A DNA stretch of 64,000 nucleotides from CAZDYI01 sp964509765 (GCA_964509765.1 CAZDYI010000073.1:1-64000); one strand, 5' to 3'; positions 32,140 to 44,068 are shown, counted from the first letter of the stretch. Notes: a model not told the origin generated them from the sequence alone. Made by a program: numbers and translations.

Positions 32140-32925
32140 GTCCTCCGGGCGCTTATCGCGTCCGCCGCGCTCCTTGCGTCATTCGCCGCGGCGCCCGCCG
32201 CGGAGACCCTGCGGGTGGCGGTGGCGAGCACGGTGGACAACTCCGGGCTGGCGGCGCGCCTTGCCGAGGGATACTCGAGGGCCTGCGGCTGCGAGGTGCG
32301 AATGATCGCCGCCGGCTCGACCCGGGCTCTTGCAATCCTCGCCGCGGGCGACGCTCCCGTCGCCATCACGCACGCGCCGGAGATCGAGATGCGATTCGTG
32401 GAGGGCGCGCCCGGCCGCAGCCGCGCCGAGTTCATGGCGAACGAGTTTGTCCTCGCCGGCCCCGCTGACGACCCGGCGCAGGCAAGGGGCAAGGGCCTCG
32501 CGGGAGCATTCGCCGCGATCGCCGCGGCCGGCGCGCCGTTTGTGTCCAGGGGCGACGGCTCGGGGACGAACCTCGCGGAGGAAAGGCTGTGGCGCGAGGC
32601 TGTCGGAGCGGTTCCGCTCGGGGAGAAGTGGTACAGGAGGGCAGGCGTGCAGATGGCCGCGGCGCTCCAGGTCGCCGACCAGACCGGCGCGTACACCCTC
32701 AGCGACTCGGGAACGCTCGCAACGTTGTCCGAAAGCGGCGTGCTCGGCTTCGAGCTGATCGCCCGCGACGCCCCTCCGCTTCGCAACGTCTACAGCGTGG
32801 TCGTCTCGGACTCTGCGGGCGAGGTCGGCAGGGGCTTCGCGCGCTGGCTTCGGTCCGACGAGGCGGCCGTGCTGATCGGGGCGGCGGAGGCGAGCGGCAA
32901 GCCTATGTTCAGGGCCCTGAGGTGA
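32140..32925 (+). CDS. tupA: Tungstate-type ABC transporter substrate-binding protein (start codon unresolved)
   Basis: The reading frame gives a signal-peptide-like segment (RALIASAALLASFAAAPAA) and then a TupA-like binding protein: ASTVDNSGLAARL (compare STTENSG), APFVSRGDGSGTNL, GEKWYRRAG and QTGAYTLSDSGTLA. TupA binds tungstate in the periplasm. No ATG, GTG or TTG lies in frame between the fmdB stop and the mature protein. The 5' coordinate is therefore approximate, and a non-AUG start (GTC, CTC, ATC) or a base error must be invoked. It overlaps tupB by GTGA. Confidence 0.75.
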   Translation, partial: VLRALIASAALLASFAAAPAAETLRVAVASTVDNSGLAARLAEGYSRACGCEVRMIAAGSTRALAILAAGDAPVAITHAPEIEMRFVEGAPGRSRAEFMANEFVLAGPADDPAQARGKGLAGAFAAIAAAGAPFVSRGDGSGTNLAEERLWREAVGAVPLGEKWYRRAGVQMAAALQVADQTGAYTLSDSGTLATLSESGVLGFELIARDAPPLRNVYSVVVSDSAGEVGRGFARWLRSDEAAVLIGAAEASGKPMFRALR

Positions 32926-33611
32926 GCGTAGCAGAGGCGACGCTCGAGGCGCTGCGCCTGCTTGTCACCTTCGACGCCGGGCTGTGGTCGGTCGTCGGGA
33001 CATCGCTTTCGATCGCGCTCGCGGCCCTCGCTGCGGCGGTCCCGGTTGCGGTCGGGCTTGCCTACCTGCTCGCCTCGACGAGGTTCCGCGGCCGCGGCGC
33101 GGTCGTCGCGCTGCTGCACGCTCTGCTTGCGACGCCCACGGTCGTCGTCGGCCTCGTCCTGTTCCTCCTGCTTTCGAGCGCGGGCCCGCTCGGCGCGCTC
33201 GGGCTGTTGTTCACCCCGTCCGCGGTCGCACTCGGCCAGTTCGTCATCGCCCTGCCGATCCTCGCCGCGTTCAGCCTCAGCGCGATCGAGCCGAACCTCG
33301 CGGTCGTCCGCGAGACGGCGCTGACTCTCGGGGCAGGGACGTTCGGAGCGTTCCGGACCGTCCTCGCCGAGGCACGCCGCGGCCTCGCGGCCGCGGCCCT
33401 CGCCGGGTTCGGCAGGATAGTCTCCGAGGTCGGCTGCGCGCTGATGGTCGGCGGAAACATCGCAGGCAGCACCAGGACGATCCCGACCGCGATCGCGCTC
33501 GACACCGGCCGCGGCCTGTTCGCCGAGGGCATCGCGCTCGGCGCTGTGCTGCTCGCGCTCGCGGCCGCGGCAAGCCTGCTTCTTGCGGCCCTGCAGGGAA
33601 GGCGGCGGTGA
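32922..33611 (+). CDS. tupB: Tungstate-type ABC transporter permease
   Basis: The 229-residue permease has about five membrane helices and the TupB/ModB-type cytoplasmic loop RTVLAEARRGLAAAALAGFGRIVSEVGCALMVGGNIAG, where the EAA-like coupling helix contacts the ATPase. It starts at GTG within GTGA overlapping the tupA stop and ends in a GTGA overlap with tupC, so the three genes are translationally coupled. Confidence 0.88.
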   Translation: MSVAEATLEALRLLVTFDAGLWSVVGTSLSIALAALAAAVPVAVGLAYLLASTRFRGRGAVVALLHALLATPTVVVGLVLFLLLSSAGPLGALGLLFTPSAVALGQFVIALPILAAFSLSAIEPNLAVVRETALTLGAGTFGAFRTVLAEARRGLAAAALAGFGRIVSEVGCALMVGGNIAGSTRTIPTAIALDTGRGLFAEGIALGAVLLALAAAASLLLAALQGRRR

Positions 33612-34246
33612 CGATCCTGGCTGTTTCAGGCCTCAAGAAGGACTGGCCGGACGGCGGCCAGGGGCTGCACGTCGAGTCGCTCGAGCTTGCCGAGGGCGAG
33701 ACCGTCGCGCTCACAGGCGACAACGGAGCGGGCAAGACGACCCTGCTTCGCATCCTCGCCGGCCTGCTTCGTTTCGACTCGGGCGAGGTCTCGTGGCGCG
33801 GGTCGCGGGTCGCTTCGCTGCGCGCGGGAAGGGACGCGGCCTACCTTCACCAGCAGCCGTACCTGCTGTCGCGAAGCGTGCGCGCCAACGTCGAGTATGC
33901 CCTCAAGGCGGCGGGCCGGCCGGTGCCCGAGGCCGGCGCGCTGCTGGAGTGGGCGGGGCTTGCAGAAAAGGCCAGGCAGGACTCCGGCGCGCTGTCCGCG
34001 GGCGAGGGCAGGCGCCTTGCGCTTGCGCGGATCCGTGCGACCGCCGCTCCGCTGGTTCTGCTGGACGAGCCGACCGCCAACCTCGACGCCGCGGGCGTGG
34101 CCGCGGTCGGGACGATGGTCCGCGACATGGCGTCCGACGGCAGGACGGTAGTCGCGGCGTTCCAGGCCGGCGGGGTACCGGACGGGATCGGAGCCCGCCG
34201 CCCGCTGCGGATGGAAGGCGGCAGGCTCGCGGGCGGCGGGGGATAA
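33608..34246 (+). CDS. tupC: Tungstate-type ABC transporter ATPase
   Basis: The 212-residue ATPase has Walker A GDNGAGKTT (about 37-45), the Q-loop HQQPYLLS, signature LSAGEGRR (in place of LSGGQ) and Walker B LVLLDEPTANLD. It lacks the C-terminal molybdate-binding domain of ModC, which suits the Tup subfamily. The degenerate signature motif is worth noting. The tail (GRRPLR...GGGG) overlaps the probable mrp promoter. Confidence 0.85.
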   Translation: MTILAVSGLKKDWPDGGQGLHVESLELAEGETVALTGDNGAGKTTLLRILAGLLRFDSGEVSWRGSRVASLRAGRDAAYLHQQPYLLSRSVRANVEYALKAAGRPVPEAGALLEWAGLAEKARQDSGALSAGEGRRLALARIRATAAPLVLLDEPTANLDAAGVAAVGTMVRDMASDGRTVVAAFQAGGVPDGIGARRPLRMEGGRLAGGGG

Positions 34247-34247
34247 T
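34242..34247 (+). promoter_or_regulatory. GATAAT -10 element before mrp, inside the tupC stop
   Basis: GATAAT ends 6 bases before the mrp GTG at 34254, which would give a leaderless mrp transcript. It includes the TAA stop of tupC. Confidence 0.4.
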
Positions 34248-34253
34248 CGCAAG

Positions 34254-35312
34254 GTGGCGGACCTCGAGGAGATACTCAAGTCGATCCCGGCCGAGAGGGT
34301 CGGCGGCAACCTTCTCGACAGCGGGATCGCGAAGGTCGAGGGAGGCAGGAAGGTCTCGCTGACCTTTCCCTATCCCGGGGCGAGCGCGGGCGAGAGGGCA
34401 AGGGAGCACATCGAGCAGGCCGCGGCCAAGCAGGGGATCGAGGGCGTCGAGGTCGAGGCGCGCACCGAGATCGCGTCGCGGACGGTCCAGGGCGGGGTCG
34501 AGCGCCTCGAGGGGGTCAAGAACGTGATCGCGGTGGCGTCGGCCAAGGGCGGGGTCGGCAAGTCGACGGTCGCGGCAAACCTCGCGCTCGCGCTCTTAGC
34601 CGAGGGCGCTGACGCCGGCCTTCTCGACGCCGACATCTACGGCCCGTCGGTCCCGCTGATGATGGGCGGGAGCGAGAGGCCCGAGGTCGACGGGCGCGAC
34701 AGGCTCGTCCCGCTCCGGCGCCACGGGATTAGGGCGCTGTCGATGGGCCACATGGTCGACGATGGCCAGGCGGTGATCTGGCGCGCTCCGATGGTGGTGC
34801 GCGCCCTGCAGCAGCTGCTGCACCAGGCCGACTGGTCGGGCTGCGACTTCCTCGTGCTCGACATGCCGCCGGGGACCGGCGACGTCCAGCTGTCGGTCGC
34901 GCAGCAGGTGCCGGTGACGGGGGCTGTGATCGTCACCACCCCGCACGAGCTCGCGCTCGCCGACGCCGAGCGCGGGGTGAGCATGTTCGGGAAGGTCTCG
35001 GTGCCGGTGCTCGGCTACGTCGCGAACATGGCCTCGTTCACCTGCCCCGGCTGCGGGGCGAGGCACGAGCTGTTCGGCAAGGGGGCCGCGGGCAGGCTCT
35101 CGGGGGACCTGGGACTCGAGGCCCTGGCCGAGCTGCCGCTCGACCCGAAGCTCGGCTCCGGCGGCCCGGGCTCGCTGGCTGTCGTCGAGGACCCCGGCGG
35201 GCACACTGCATGGACGTTCCGCGACTTGGCGGCGTCGGTCGGGGCCGCGCTGCTCAAGAAGTCGCGCGACAGGAGCGCGGCCTTCCCGAAGGTGGTCGTC
35301 CGGGAGGACTGA
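34254..35312 (+). CDS. mrp: Iron-sulfur cluster carrier protein (Mrp/ApbC P-loop ATPase)
   Basis: The 352-residue protein has a short N-terminal MIP18-like domain (about 1-85), then the deviant Walker A ASAKGGVGKSTVAANLAL (about 94-111), DADIYGPSVP, DMPPGTGDVQLS and the cluster-ligating CPGC (in FTCPGCG). Mrp/ApbC transfers [4Fe-4S] clusters to apo-enzymes. It follows tupC by 7 bases but may have its own promoter. Confidence 0.93.
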   Translation: MADLEEILKSIPAERVGGNLLDSGIAKVEGGRKVSLTFPYPGASAGERAREHIEQAAAKQGIEGVEVEARTEIASRTVQGGVERLEGVKNVIAVASAKGGVGKSTVAANLALALLAEGADAGLLDADIYGPSVPLMMGGSERPEVDGRDRLVPLRRHGIRALSMGHMVDDGQAVIWRAPMVVRALQQLLHQADWSGCDFLVLDMPPGTGDVQLSVAQQVPVTGAVIVTTPHELALADAERGVSMFGKVSVPVLGYVANMASFTCPGCGARHELFGKGAAGRLSGDLGLEALAELPLDPKLGSGGPGSLAVVEDPGGHTAWTFRDLAASVGAALLKKSRDRSAAFPKVVVRED

Positions 35313-35321
35313 GGGGGCGCG

Positions 35322-36509
35322 CTACAGGCTGTACTCGGCCTGGACGTCCTCGATCGCGCGCGTCGCGAAGCCGGCCTCGCAGTAGGCGAAGTAGAAGGAC
35401 ATCATCCGGCAGAAGCCGCGGTCGTAGCCGAGCTCGACGATCCGCTCCATGTTGTCGAGGAAGCGCGCGCGCCACTCGGCGAGCGTCCTGACGTAGTGGT
35501 CGGTGATGTCCTCGACCCTGCCGGGGACCATTCCTGAGTCGGTCGCGTGTTTCTTCATCGCCCTTTGCGACGGGCAGGCCCCGCCGGGGAAGATGTACTC
35601 CTTGACGAAGTCGATGTCGTAGAGGGCCTCCTCGAAGCGCTCCTCCGGCACGGTGATCGCCTGGATCACCGCGCGTCCGCCCTTGCGGAGCAGCTCGCTC
35701 ACCCTCCTGTAGTAGTTGCCGAAGTTGTGCGGGCCGACCGCCTCGATCATCTCGACGGAGATCACCCGGTCGAAGCCGCCCTCGGGGTCCAGGTCGCGGT
35801 AGTCGGACAGCACCGGCTTGACCTTGCCCTCGAGGCCCTCCCTCCTTACGCGCTCGGTGACGAAGTCGAACTGCTGCTTCGAGAGCGTGATCGCGGTGAC
35901 GTCGGCGCCGTGCTCGCGCGCGGCCCACGCCGACAGCCCGCCCCAGCCGCAGCCCAGGTCGAGCACCCGCATGCCCTCGTCGACGCCGGCCTTCTCGCAC
36001 AGCAGCCGGAGCTTGTTGCGCTGCGCGTCGTCGAGGCTCGAGTCCTCGCTCGGGTACACCGCGCACGAGTACATCCGCTCCTCGTCGAGGAACAGCCCGA
36101 ACATGTCGTTGCCGAGGTCGTAGTGAGTGGAGATGTTGCGCTTGGTGTTCCGCCTCGAGGTTCGGACGAGGTAGCTCAGCTGCGCCATCAGCTTGGTCAT
36201 GCTCTTGCGGAAGCCCCTGTCGACAGTGCGGTTGTAGGTGTGGAGGTTGCGGCTGATGATCGCGAGCAGCTTCGGCAGGTCCGGCGAGTCCCACTCGCCC
36301 GCCATGTACGACTCGCCCGACGCGGTGTTGCCGCGCACGAAGGCCGAATACGCGCGCGGGTCGTTGATGACGACCTCGCCGACGTCATCGCCCGACCCGG
36401 CGCTCAAGACCTCCTTGCCGTCCTCGCGCACGACAATCCGGCCGGTGCCCTCGACCAGGAACCGGTCGAGCTGGCGCGCGATGGCGCTGCGGTACCAGGA
36501 CTCGAGCAT
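35322..36509 (-). CDS. cfa: Cyclopropane-fatty-acyl-phospholipid synthase
   Basis: The 395-residue SAM-dependent methyltransferase adds a methylene group to unsaturated membrane lipids. It shows THYDLGNDMFGLFLDEERMYSCA, the SAM motif VLDLGCGWGGLSAWAA (about 186-201), EMIEAVG and IFPGGACPS, all conserved in CFA synthases. It begins 5 bases after the DAHP synthase stop, so it is probably co-transcribed with the DUF484-xerC-DAHP synthase run. Confidence 0.94.
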   Translation of the reverse strand: MLESWYRSAIARQLDRFLVEGTGRIVVREDGKEVLSAGSGDDVGEVVINDPRAYSAFVRGNTASGESYMAGEWDSPDLPKLLAIISRNLHTYNRTVDRGFRKSMTKLMAQLSYLVRTSRRNTKRNISTHYDLGNDMFGLFLDEERMYSCAVYPSEDSSLDDAQRNKLRLLCEKAGVDEGMRVLDLGCGWGGLSAWAAREHGADVTAITLSKQQFDFVTERVRREGLEGKVKPVLSDYRDLDPEGGFDRVISVEMIEAVGPHNFGNYYRRVSELLRKGGRAVIQAITVPEERFEEALYDIDFVKEYIFPGGACPSQRAMKKHATDSGMVPGRVEDITDHYVRTLAEWRARFLDNMERIVELGYDRGFCRMMSFYFAYCEAGFATRAIEDVQAEYSL

Positions 36510-36514
36510 TACGC

Positions 36515-37606
36515 CTACGCCAGCACCTTCGCGGTCCGCCTGTCGTTGACCGCCTCGGCGAGCCTGCCGAGCAGCTCGGTAGTGTCGTCCCAGCCGAGGC
36601 AGCCGTCGGTGACGCTCTGACCGTAGGTCAGCTCGCCGCCGAGGTCCTGCTTGCCCTCGACGAGGTTGCTCTCGACCATCATGCCGACGATCCGCGTGCT
36701 ACCGCCCGCGACCTGCCTGGAAACGTCGGCGGCGACCGCCGGCTGGCGGCGGAAGTCCTTGCCGCTGTTGGCGTGGCTGCAGTCGACCATCAGCCGCTCC
36801 GGCAGGCCCGAGTCGCGCAGGGCGGCCGCGGCGGCCTCCACTGACTTCGAGTCGAAGTTCGGCCCGGAGATTCCGCCGCGAAGGATGACGTGCGTGTCGG
36901 GGTTGCCCGTCGTCTCCGCGATTGAGCACTCGCCTTCCTGCGTCACCGCAAGGAAGTGGTGCGGCGCGCGCGCCGCGCGGATCGCGTCGACCGCAATGCG
37001 GACGTTGCCGTCGGTGCCGTTCTTGAAGCCCACCGGGCACGACAGGCCCGAGACCATGTCGCGGTGGATCTGGCTCTCGGTTGTGCGTGCGCCGATCGCG
37101 CCCCAGGCGACGGTGTCGCTGATGTACTGCGGGATCACCGTGTCGAGGAACTCCGTCCCGCACGGCAGGCCGAGCGCGGTGATGTCCAGCAGGAGCTTGC
37201 GGGCGGCGCGCAGCCCGCGGCGGATGTCGAACGATCCGTCGAGGCCGGGGTCGTTAATCAGTCCCTTCCAGCCGACCGAGGTGCGCGGCTTCTCAAAGTA
37301 GACCCGCATCACGATCAGAAGGTCGTCCGCGACGCCCCTCGAGTACTCCTCGAGCTTGGCCGCGTACTCGACCGCCGCCGCCGGGTCGTGGATCGAGCAA
37401 GGGCCGACGACGACGAGCAGGCGGTCGTCCTTGCCTGCGATCACGTCGCACGTCGCCGCCCGCGCTTGCGCGATGCGGTCCGCGTGCTCGTTCGGGATCT
37501 CGGTGACGACCTCGGCGGGCGACGGCATCTCGTGGTAGGCGACGATCCGCGTGTCGCTTACCTGCGGCCCGGAGCCGCGCCGCGCCGCGGCCTGTTCGGT
37601 GCTCAC
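36515..37606 (-). CDS. 3-deoxy-7-phosphoheptulonate (DAHP) synthase, class I
   Basis: The 363-residue enzyme condenses PEP and erythrose 4-phosphate, opening the shikimate pathway. Motifs VVVGPCSIHDP (about 63-73), MRVYFEKPRTSVGWKG, GARTTESQIHRDM, VGFKNGTDG, HVILRGG and VDCSHANSGKD are those of the AroFGH class. The length fits E. coli AroG (350). Which feedback class it belongs to cannot be seen. It starts at GTG, 10 bases after the xerC stop. Confidence 0.94.
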   Translation of the reverse strand: MSTEQAAARRGSGPQVSDTRIVAYHEMPSPAEVVTEIPNEHADRIAQARAATCDVIAGKDDRLLVVVGPCSIHDPAAAVEYAAKLEEYSRGVADDLLIVMRVYFEKPRTSVGWKGLINDPGLDGSFDIRRGLRAARKLLLDITALGLPCGTEFLDTVIPQYISDTVAWGAIGARTTESQIHRDMVSGLSCPVGFKNGTDGNVRIAVDAIRAARAPHHFLAVTQEGECSIAETTGNPDTHVILRGGISGPNFDSKSVEAAAAALRDSGLPERLMVDCSHANSGKDFRRQPAVAADVSRQVAGGSTRIVGMMVESNLVEGKQDLGGELTYGQSVTDGCLGWDDTTELLGRLAEAVNDRRTAKVLA

Positions 37607-37616
37607 CTGCCGTCCC

Positions 37617-38522
37617 TCAGGGCTTCGCGCCGGCCTTGCCCGGCCGCTTCGCGCGCGGGTGGGCGCGGTCGTAGACCTTGGCGAGCGACTGGAAGTCGAG
37701 GTGGGTGTAGATCTGCGTCGACCCGACGTCGGCGTGGCCGAGCATCTCCTGGACGCCGCGCAGGTCGCCGCTCGACTGGAGCAGGTGCGAGGCGCATGAG
37801 TGGCGCAGCATGTGCGGGGTGACGTCGCCGTCGATCCCGGCTGCGGCGGCCATGCGCTTGAGTCGCAGCTGCGCGCTTCGGGTTCCAAGCCGCCTGCCCT
37901 TGAGGCTCGTGAACAGCGGGCCCTCCGCCGGCAGGGCATGGCGCCTGCGGACCGAGTGCCACTTCTTGAGCGCCTCCGCTGCCTTGCGGCCGAGCGGGAC
38001 CTCGCGCTCCCTGTCGCCCTTGCCGTGGCGCACGGTCAGCGTTCCATGCGCGACGTCGACGTCGCCGCAGTCCAGGCCGACGAGCTCGCTCACCCGGAGC
38101 GCAGACGAGTAGGCCACCTCGAACATCGCCGCGTCGCGGCATGCGATGTCGCCTTCCGGCTCCGCCGACAGCAGCGACGCGGCCTCGTCGGGGGTGAGCG
38201 CCTTCGGCAGGCGCTTGCCGGCGCGCGGCGCGCGCACTCCGGAAGCGGGGTTGGACTCGAGCAGGCCGTCGTCGGCGAGCTTCGCGAAGAACCGCCGCCA
38301 CGACGACAGCATCCTCTTTAGTGACGACGGCGCGAGCCCGCGCCTGTGCTCGCGGGCGACAAACGAGCGGATGTCGGCGTGGCCGAGCGACTTCCACGGC
38401 CTGCCCTCCGCGAGCCGCGCAAGCGCGGCGAGGTCCGCCTCTAGGGCGCGCAGGGTCGCCTCGCTCGCGGTCCTTTCGCGCCGGAGCCCGGCGACGAACT
38501 CGGCGTGGAGGGCCGCGCTCAT
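37617..38522 (-). CDS. xerC: Tyrosine recombinase XerC
   Basis: The 301-residue recombinase has the core-binding domain (about 1-95) and the catalytic domain with SSALRVSEL (first Arg), HGKGDREREVPL (Lys), HMLRHSCASHLL (HxxR) and LGHADVGSTQIYTHL (second His and Tyr nucleophile). With XerD it resolves chromosome dimers at dif. It starts with ATGA overlapping the DUF484 stop and has an AAGGGAG ribosome site; DUF484-xerC is the usual gammaproteobacterial pair, here without dapF. Confidence 0.93.
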   Translation of the reverse strand: MSAALHAEFVAGLRRERTASEATLRALEADLAALARLAEGRPWKSLGHADIRSFVAREHRRGLAPSSLKRMLSSWRRFFAKLADDGLLESNPASGVRAPRAGKRLPKALTPDEAASLLSAEPEGDIACRDAAMFEVAYSSALRVSELVGLDCGDVDVAHGTLTVRHGKGDREREVPLGRKAAEALKKWHSVRRRHALPAEGPLFTSLKGRRLGTRSAQLRLKRMAAAAGIDGDVTPHMLRHSCASHLLQSSGDLRGVQEMLGHADVGSTQIYTHLDFQSLAKVYDRAHPRAKRPGKAGAKP

Positions 38523-39157
38523 TTCTCCCTTGCGAGCGACGCGGAGACGACCTCGGACAGCCGCCGCGCGTAGTCGTCCTGTGCGTTGCGCGGGAAGTCC
38601 GCGGGACGGTCCGTCGCGAACACGATCAGCGCGCGGACCTTCTTCCCGGAAAAGACCGGGACGTTGAGGAACGCCCGCCACCTGTCGCCGCGGTAGTGCT
38701 TGGCGACGCTCTTGAGCGGCTTGTCTGTCCTCACCGCGCCGATGTCGTCCTCGAGGCGCTTGCGGTCCTCCCTCTCGAGCTTCGCCTTGCCGTCCGCGAG
38801 GTCAACCACCCGGCAGTGCCTGACCCCGAGCGAGCCCTTTACCTCCTTCTTGAGGATCTTCATGGTCTCGCCCTTGCTTCCCTTCGCCGCGAGCAGGCTG
38901 GTCGTCAGCCGGTGGAGGAACTCGAGGGTCCTCTCGTTCTCGCTCGCGTTACCGTACCACTCGCCGAGCTGCTTGAGCAGCATCTCGTTGGTGTCGCGCA
39001 TCGTCGCGAGCTGCTGGCCGGCGAGGTCGATGATGTCGCGCTCGGCGAGCCGGAGCATCCTCTTGAGCTCGGCCTGGTTGCGGCGCAGGAACGCGGGGTT
39101 GTCCCGCAGGTACCCTAGGACTGCCTTCTCCCTCATTCGAATCCATGATTTTCTCAT
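38519..39157 (-). CDS. DUF484 family protein
   Basis: This roughly 212-residue protein has VLGYLRDNPAFLRRNQAEL at the N-terminus, a coiled-coil region, and a GAF-like C-terminal half (KSVAKHYRGDRWRAFLNVPVFSGKKVRALIVFATDRPADF), the DUF484 layout. DUF484 genes lie upstream of xerC in most gammaproteobacteria. The function is unknown. Starts at 39157 and 39136 are both plausible; neither has a good ribosome site. It is divergent from alaS. Confidence 0.85.
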   Translation of the reverse strand: MRKSWIRMREKAVLGYLRDNPAFLRRNQAELKRMLRLAERDIIDLAGQQLATMRDTNEMLLKQLGEWYGNASENERTLEFLHRLTTSLLAAKGSKGETMKILKKEVKGSLGVRHCRVVDLADGKAKLEREDRKRLEDDIGAVRTDKPLKSVAKHYRGDRWRAFLNVPVFSGKKVRALIVFATDRPADFPRNAQDDYARRLSEVVSASLAREK

Positions 39158-39255
39158 TGATTCGGCGCCGCCGGGAAGTTTTCCGCCGCCAATCCGCAAC
39201 GCAAGCGGGGTTTTTGCACAGGATGCCTACAGCGAATCCGCAGGATTCCCTTGAA

Positions 39256-39261
39256 TAAAAT
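39256..39261 (+). promoter_or_regulatory. TAAAAT -10 element for alaS
   Basis: TAAAAT ends 7 bases before the alaS ATG at 39269, which points to a leaderless transcript. A TTG at 39251 is in frame but overlaps this element. Confidence 0.5.
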
Positions 39262-39268
39262 CCGCAAA

Positions 39269-41967
<2,699 letters not shown>

Positions 41968-41971
<4 letters not shown>

Positions 41972-42786
41972 GAAGGCTCCTCCTCACAGCAGCCCTTGCG
42001 ACCGTGGCCTCCCTTGTCGGCCCGTCCTCCTTTGCGGCCCCGAAGTCCGAGCTGTGGGATTTCTGGGACGCGAGCGACGAGTCGAGCGAGACGGCCGTGT
42101 CCCACGAGGCCTGGGATTCGTTCCTCAAGAAGTACGTCAGCGAGCGCGACGGCATCAACCTCGTCGCCTACGGCGCGGTCACCGGCGCCGACGCGAAGGC
42201 GCTCAAGGAGTACGTCGCCGCGCTTGCCGGCGTCGGGGTGCGCTCGCTGCGCCGCGACGAGCAGGCGGCGTTCTGGATCAACATGTACAACGCGGTCACG
42301 ATCGACCTGATCCTCGACCACTACCCGCTCGAGACCATCCGCGACATCTCGCCGGGGCTGTTCGGCGGCGGGCCGTGGGACGACGAGGTGGTGACCGTCG
42401 AGGGCGAGGCGCTCACCCTCAACGACATCGAGCACCGCATCCTGCGGCCGATCTGGCGCGACGCGCGGGTCCACTACGCGGTCAACTGCGCCTCGATCGG
42501 CTGCCCGAACCTTGCAACCGACGCCTACACCGCCGGCAACCTCGAGGAGCTGCTCGAGGCCGGGGCCCGCGCGTACATAAACCACCCGCGCGGGGCGAGC
42601 GTCGACTCCGGCGAGCTGCACGTGTCGAGCATCTACGAGTGGTTCAAGGCGGACTTCGGCGGGACGGACGCCGGCGTGGTCGAGCACCTGCGCGGGTACG
42701 CCGAGGGCAGTTTGGCGTCTGCGCTCGGGGAGGTCGACTCGATCGCGGGCGACGCCTACGACTGGAGCCTGAACGACAGGCCCTGA
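41968..42786 (+). CDS. Secreted DUF547 protein
   Basis: The 272-residue protein begins at TTG within TTGA overlapping the alaS stop. It has a signal peptide (RRLLLTAALATVASLVGPSSFA-A) and then the DUF547 core: RDEQAAFWINMYNAVTIDLILDHYP, LNDIEHRILRP, DARVHYAVNCASIGCPNL, and SSIYEWFKADFGG. DUF547 domains resemble a cysteine-peptidase/transglutaminase fold, and the conserved Cys in NCASIGCP fits. The role is unknown. Coupling to alaS is unusual. Confidence 0.85.
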
Positions 42787-42792
42787 CCCTTC

Positions 42793-43680
42793 CTAGAGCG
42801 GGGCCTCTATCCTCGACCTGGTCCGCGCGAGCCACAGCGACAGCGAGCCGAAGCCGACGATCAGCGCGAAGCCCGCGAGGTCGCGCGCCGAGAAGTCGAC
42901 GCCGCGGGCCGTCGCGTCGATGACGACCGAGAAGAACACCCCGCTGTAGGAAAGCGCGGCGCTCACCGCCGAGGCTCCGCGCGACAGCGCGCGCGTGAGG
43001 GCGAGCTGGCCCGTGGTCGCGAACGCGATCACGCCCGCGAGCGGCAGCAGGGATTCGGAGCCGAGGCCGCCGAAGCCGCCGAACAGGAGCAGCCCCGCGG
43101 CGCACATCCAGCAGCCGTGCAGGTTGAGGAAGAACACCGTCCGCAGGCCGCCCTCGCCGAGCCGGCCGAGCTTGCGGACCATCAGGAAAGCCATCGCCGC
43201 ACAGGCCCCGGAGGCGACCCCGACGATGCCGGCGATCCCCTTCGCGTCGCCGAGGTCGGGGCGCAGCAGGAGCAGCACCCCGCTGAAGCATCCGAGCGCG
43301 GCGAGCGCGGTCCTGCCGTCGAGGCGCTCGCGCAGGTGCACCGCCGAGAGGACGATGAACAGGATCGGCGCCGTGTAGTTGAGGGCGTAGGCAACCGACG
43401 GCTCGAGCGCGTCGATCGCGTAGTAGAACATCAGCACCGCGGCCATCCCCCAGACCGCGCGGTAGAGGTGGGTCGCCGGGTGGCGGACCGCAAGCGGCTG
43501 GCTGCGCAAGCGGATCAGGACGAAGACCAGGGCCGCGCCGCCGACGGAGCGCCACAGTCCTAGCTCGAGGATCGACATCCCCTTGGTCGCCTCCTTGATG
43601 CAGACTGCCATCAGCGCAAACGACAGCCCTGCGCCGACCATCCACAGCGACTGCCGGGCGGAGTGAGCGGCTGGCCTCAT
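42793..43680 (-). CDS. EamA-family (DMT) transporter
   Basis: The 295-residue protein has ten membrane helices in two EamA repeats (FALMAVCIKEATKGMSILELGLWRS and VASGACAAMAFLMVRKLGR), the pattern of drug/metabolite exporters such as RhtA or YdcZ relatives. The substrate is not evident. The ATG lies 22 bases after the RNase P RNA 3' end on the same strand, so it may be read from the rnpB promoter. Confidence 0.88.
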   Translation of the reverse strand: MRPAAHSARQSLWMVGAGLSFALMAVCIKEATKGMSILELGLWRSVGGAALVFVLIRLRSQPLAVRHPATHLYRAVWGMAAVLMFYYAIDALEPSVAYALNYTAPILFIVLSAVHLRERLDGRTALAALGCFSGVLLLLRPDLGDAKGIAGIVGVASGACAAMAFLMVRKLGRLGEGGLRTVFFLNLHGCWMCAAGLLLFGGFGGLGSESLLPLAGVIAFATTGQLALTRALSRGASAVSAALSYSGVFFSVVIDATARGVDFSARDLAGFALIVGFGSLSLWLARTRSRIEAPL

Positions 43681-43701
43681 CCGTCAGAAAGGAAGAAATG
43701 C

Positions 43702-44043
43702 GAGCCAGCCGATAAGCCGGATTCTGTCGAGGGACGGCCATCCATCTGGGACCGGCGTCGCCGCCGGCCTCTCGCGGCCCACCCGGGACGGCGCGGGCAG
43801 CGCCTATGTCCCTGCTTGGCCTTGCTCCGGACGGGGTTTGCCATGCCGGCCGCGTTGCCGCGACCGCGGTGCGCTCTTACCGCACCCTTTCAGCCTTGCC
43901 TGTGCGCATGCGCCATCGGCGGTCTGCTCTCTGTTGCACTGATCCGTCACCTTGCGATGCCCGGGAGTTACCCGGCGTCCTGCCCTGTGGAGTCCGGACT
44001 TTCCTCCCCGGCGCAAAGGCCGGGGCGGCCGCCTGGCTGACTC
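43702..44043 (-). ncRNA. rnpB: RNase P RNA (class A)
   Basis: The minus strand carries the conserved core GAGGAAAGTCCGGACTCC and ACAGAATCCGGCTTATCGG. The ends GAGTCAGCC (44035-44043) and GGCTGGCTC (43702-43710) pair as a 9-bp P1 helix, fixing both ends at about 342 nt. This RNA is the catalytic subunit that matures tRNA 5' ends. A TAGAAT lies nine bases before the 5' end. The gene is divergent from trpF. Confidence 0.95.
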
Positions 44044-44052
44044 GCAGTGTCG

Positions 44053-44058
44053 ATTCTA
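44053..44058 (-). promoter_or_regulatory. TAGAAT -10 element for rnpB
   Basis: TAGAAT on the minus strand ends nine bases before the structurally defined rnpB 5' end. This supports TAGAAT as a real -10 in this organism. Confidence 0.6.
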
Positions 44059-44068
44059 CGTCCCGACC

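Noticed and set aside
31813..32140. An upstream ATG inside fmdB in frame with tupA, giving a 370-residue protein
   Set aside because: The extra N-terminal part is a Ser/Arg/Pro shadow of the fmdB zinc ribbon and would bury the signal peptide.
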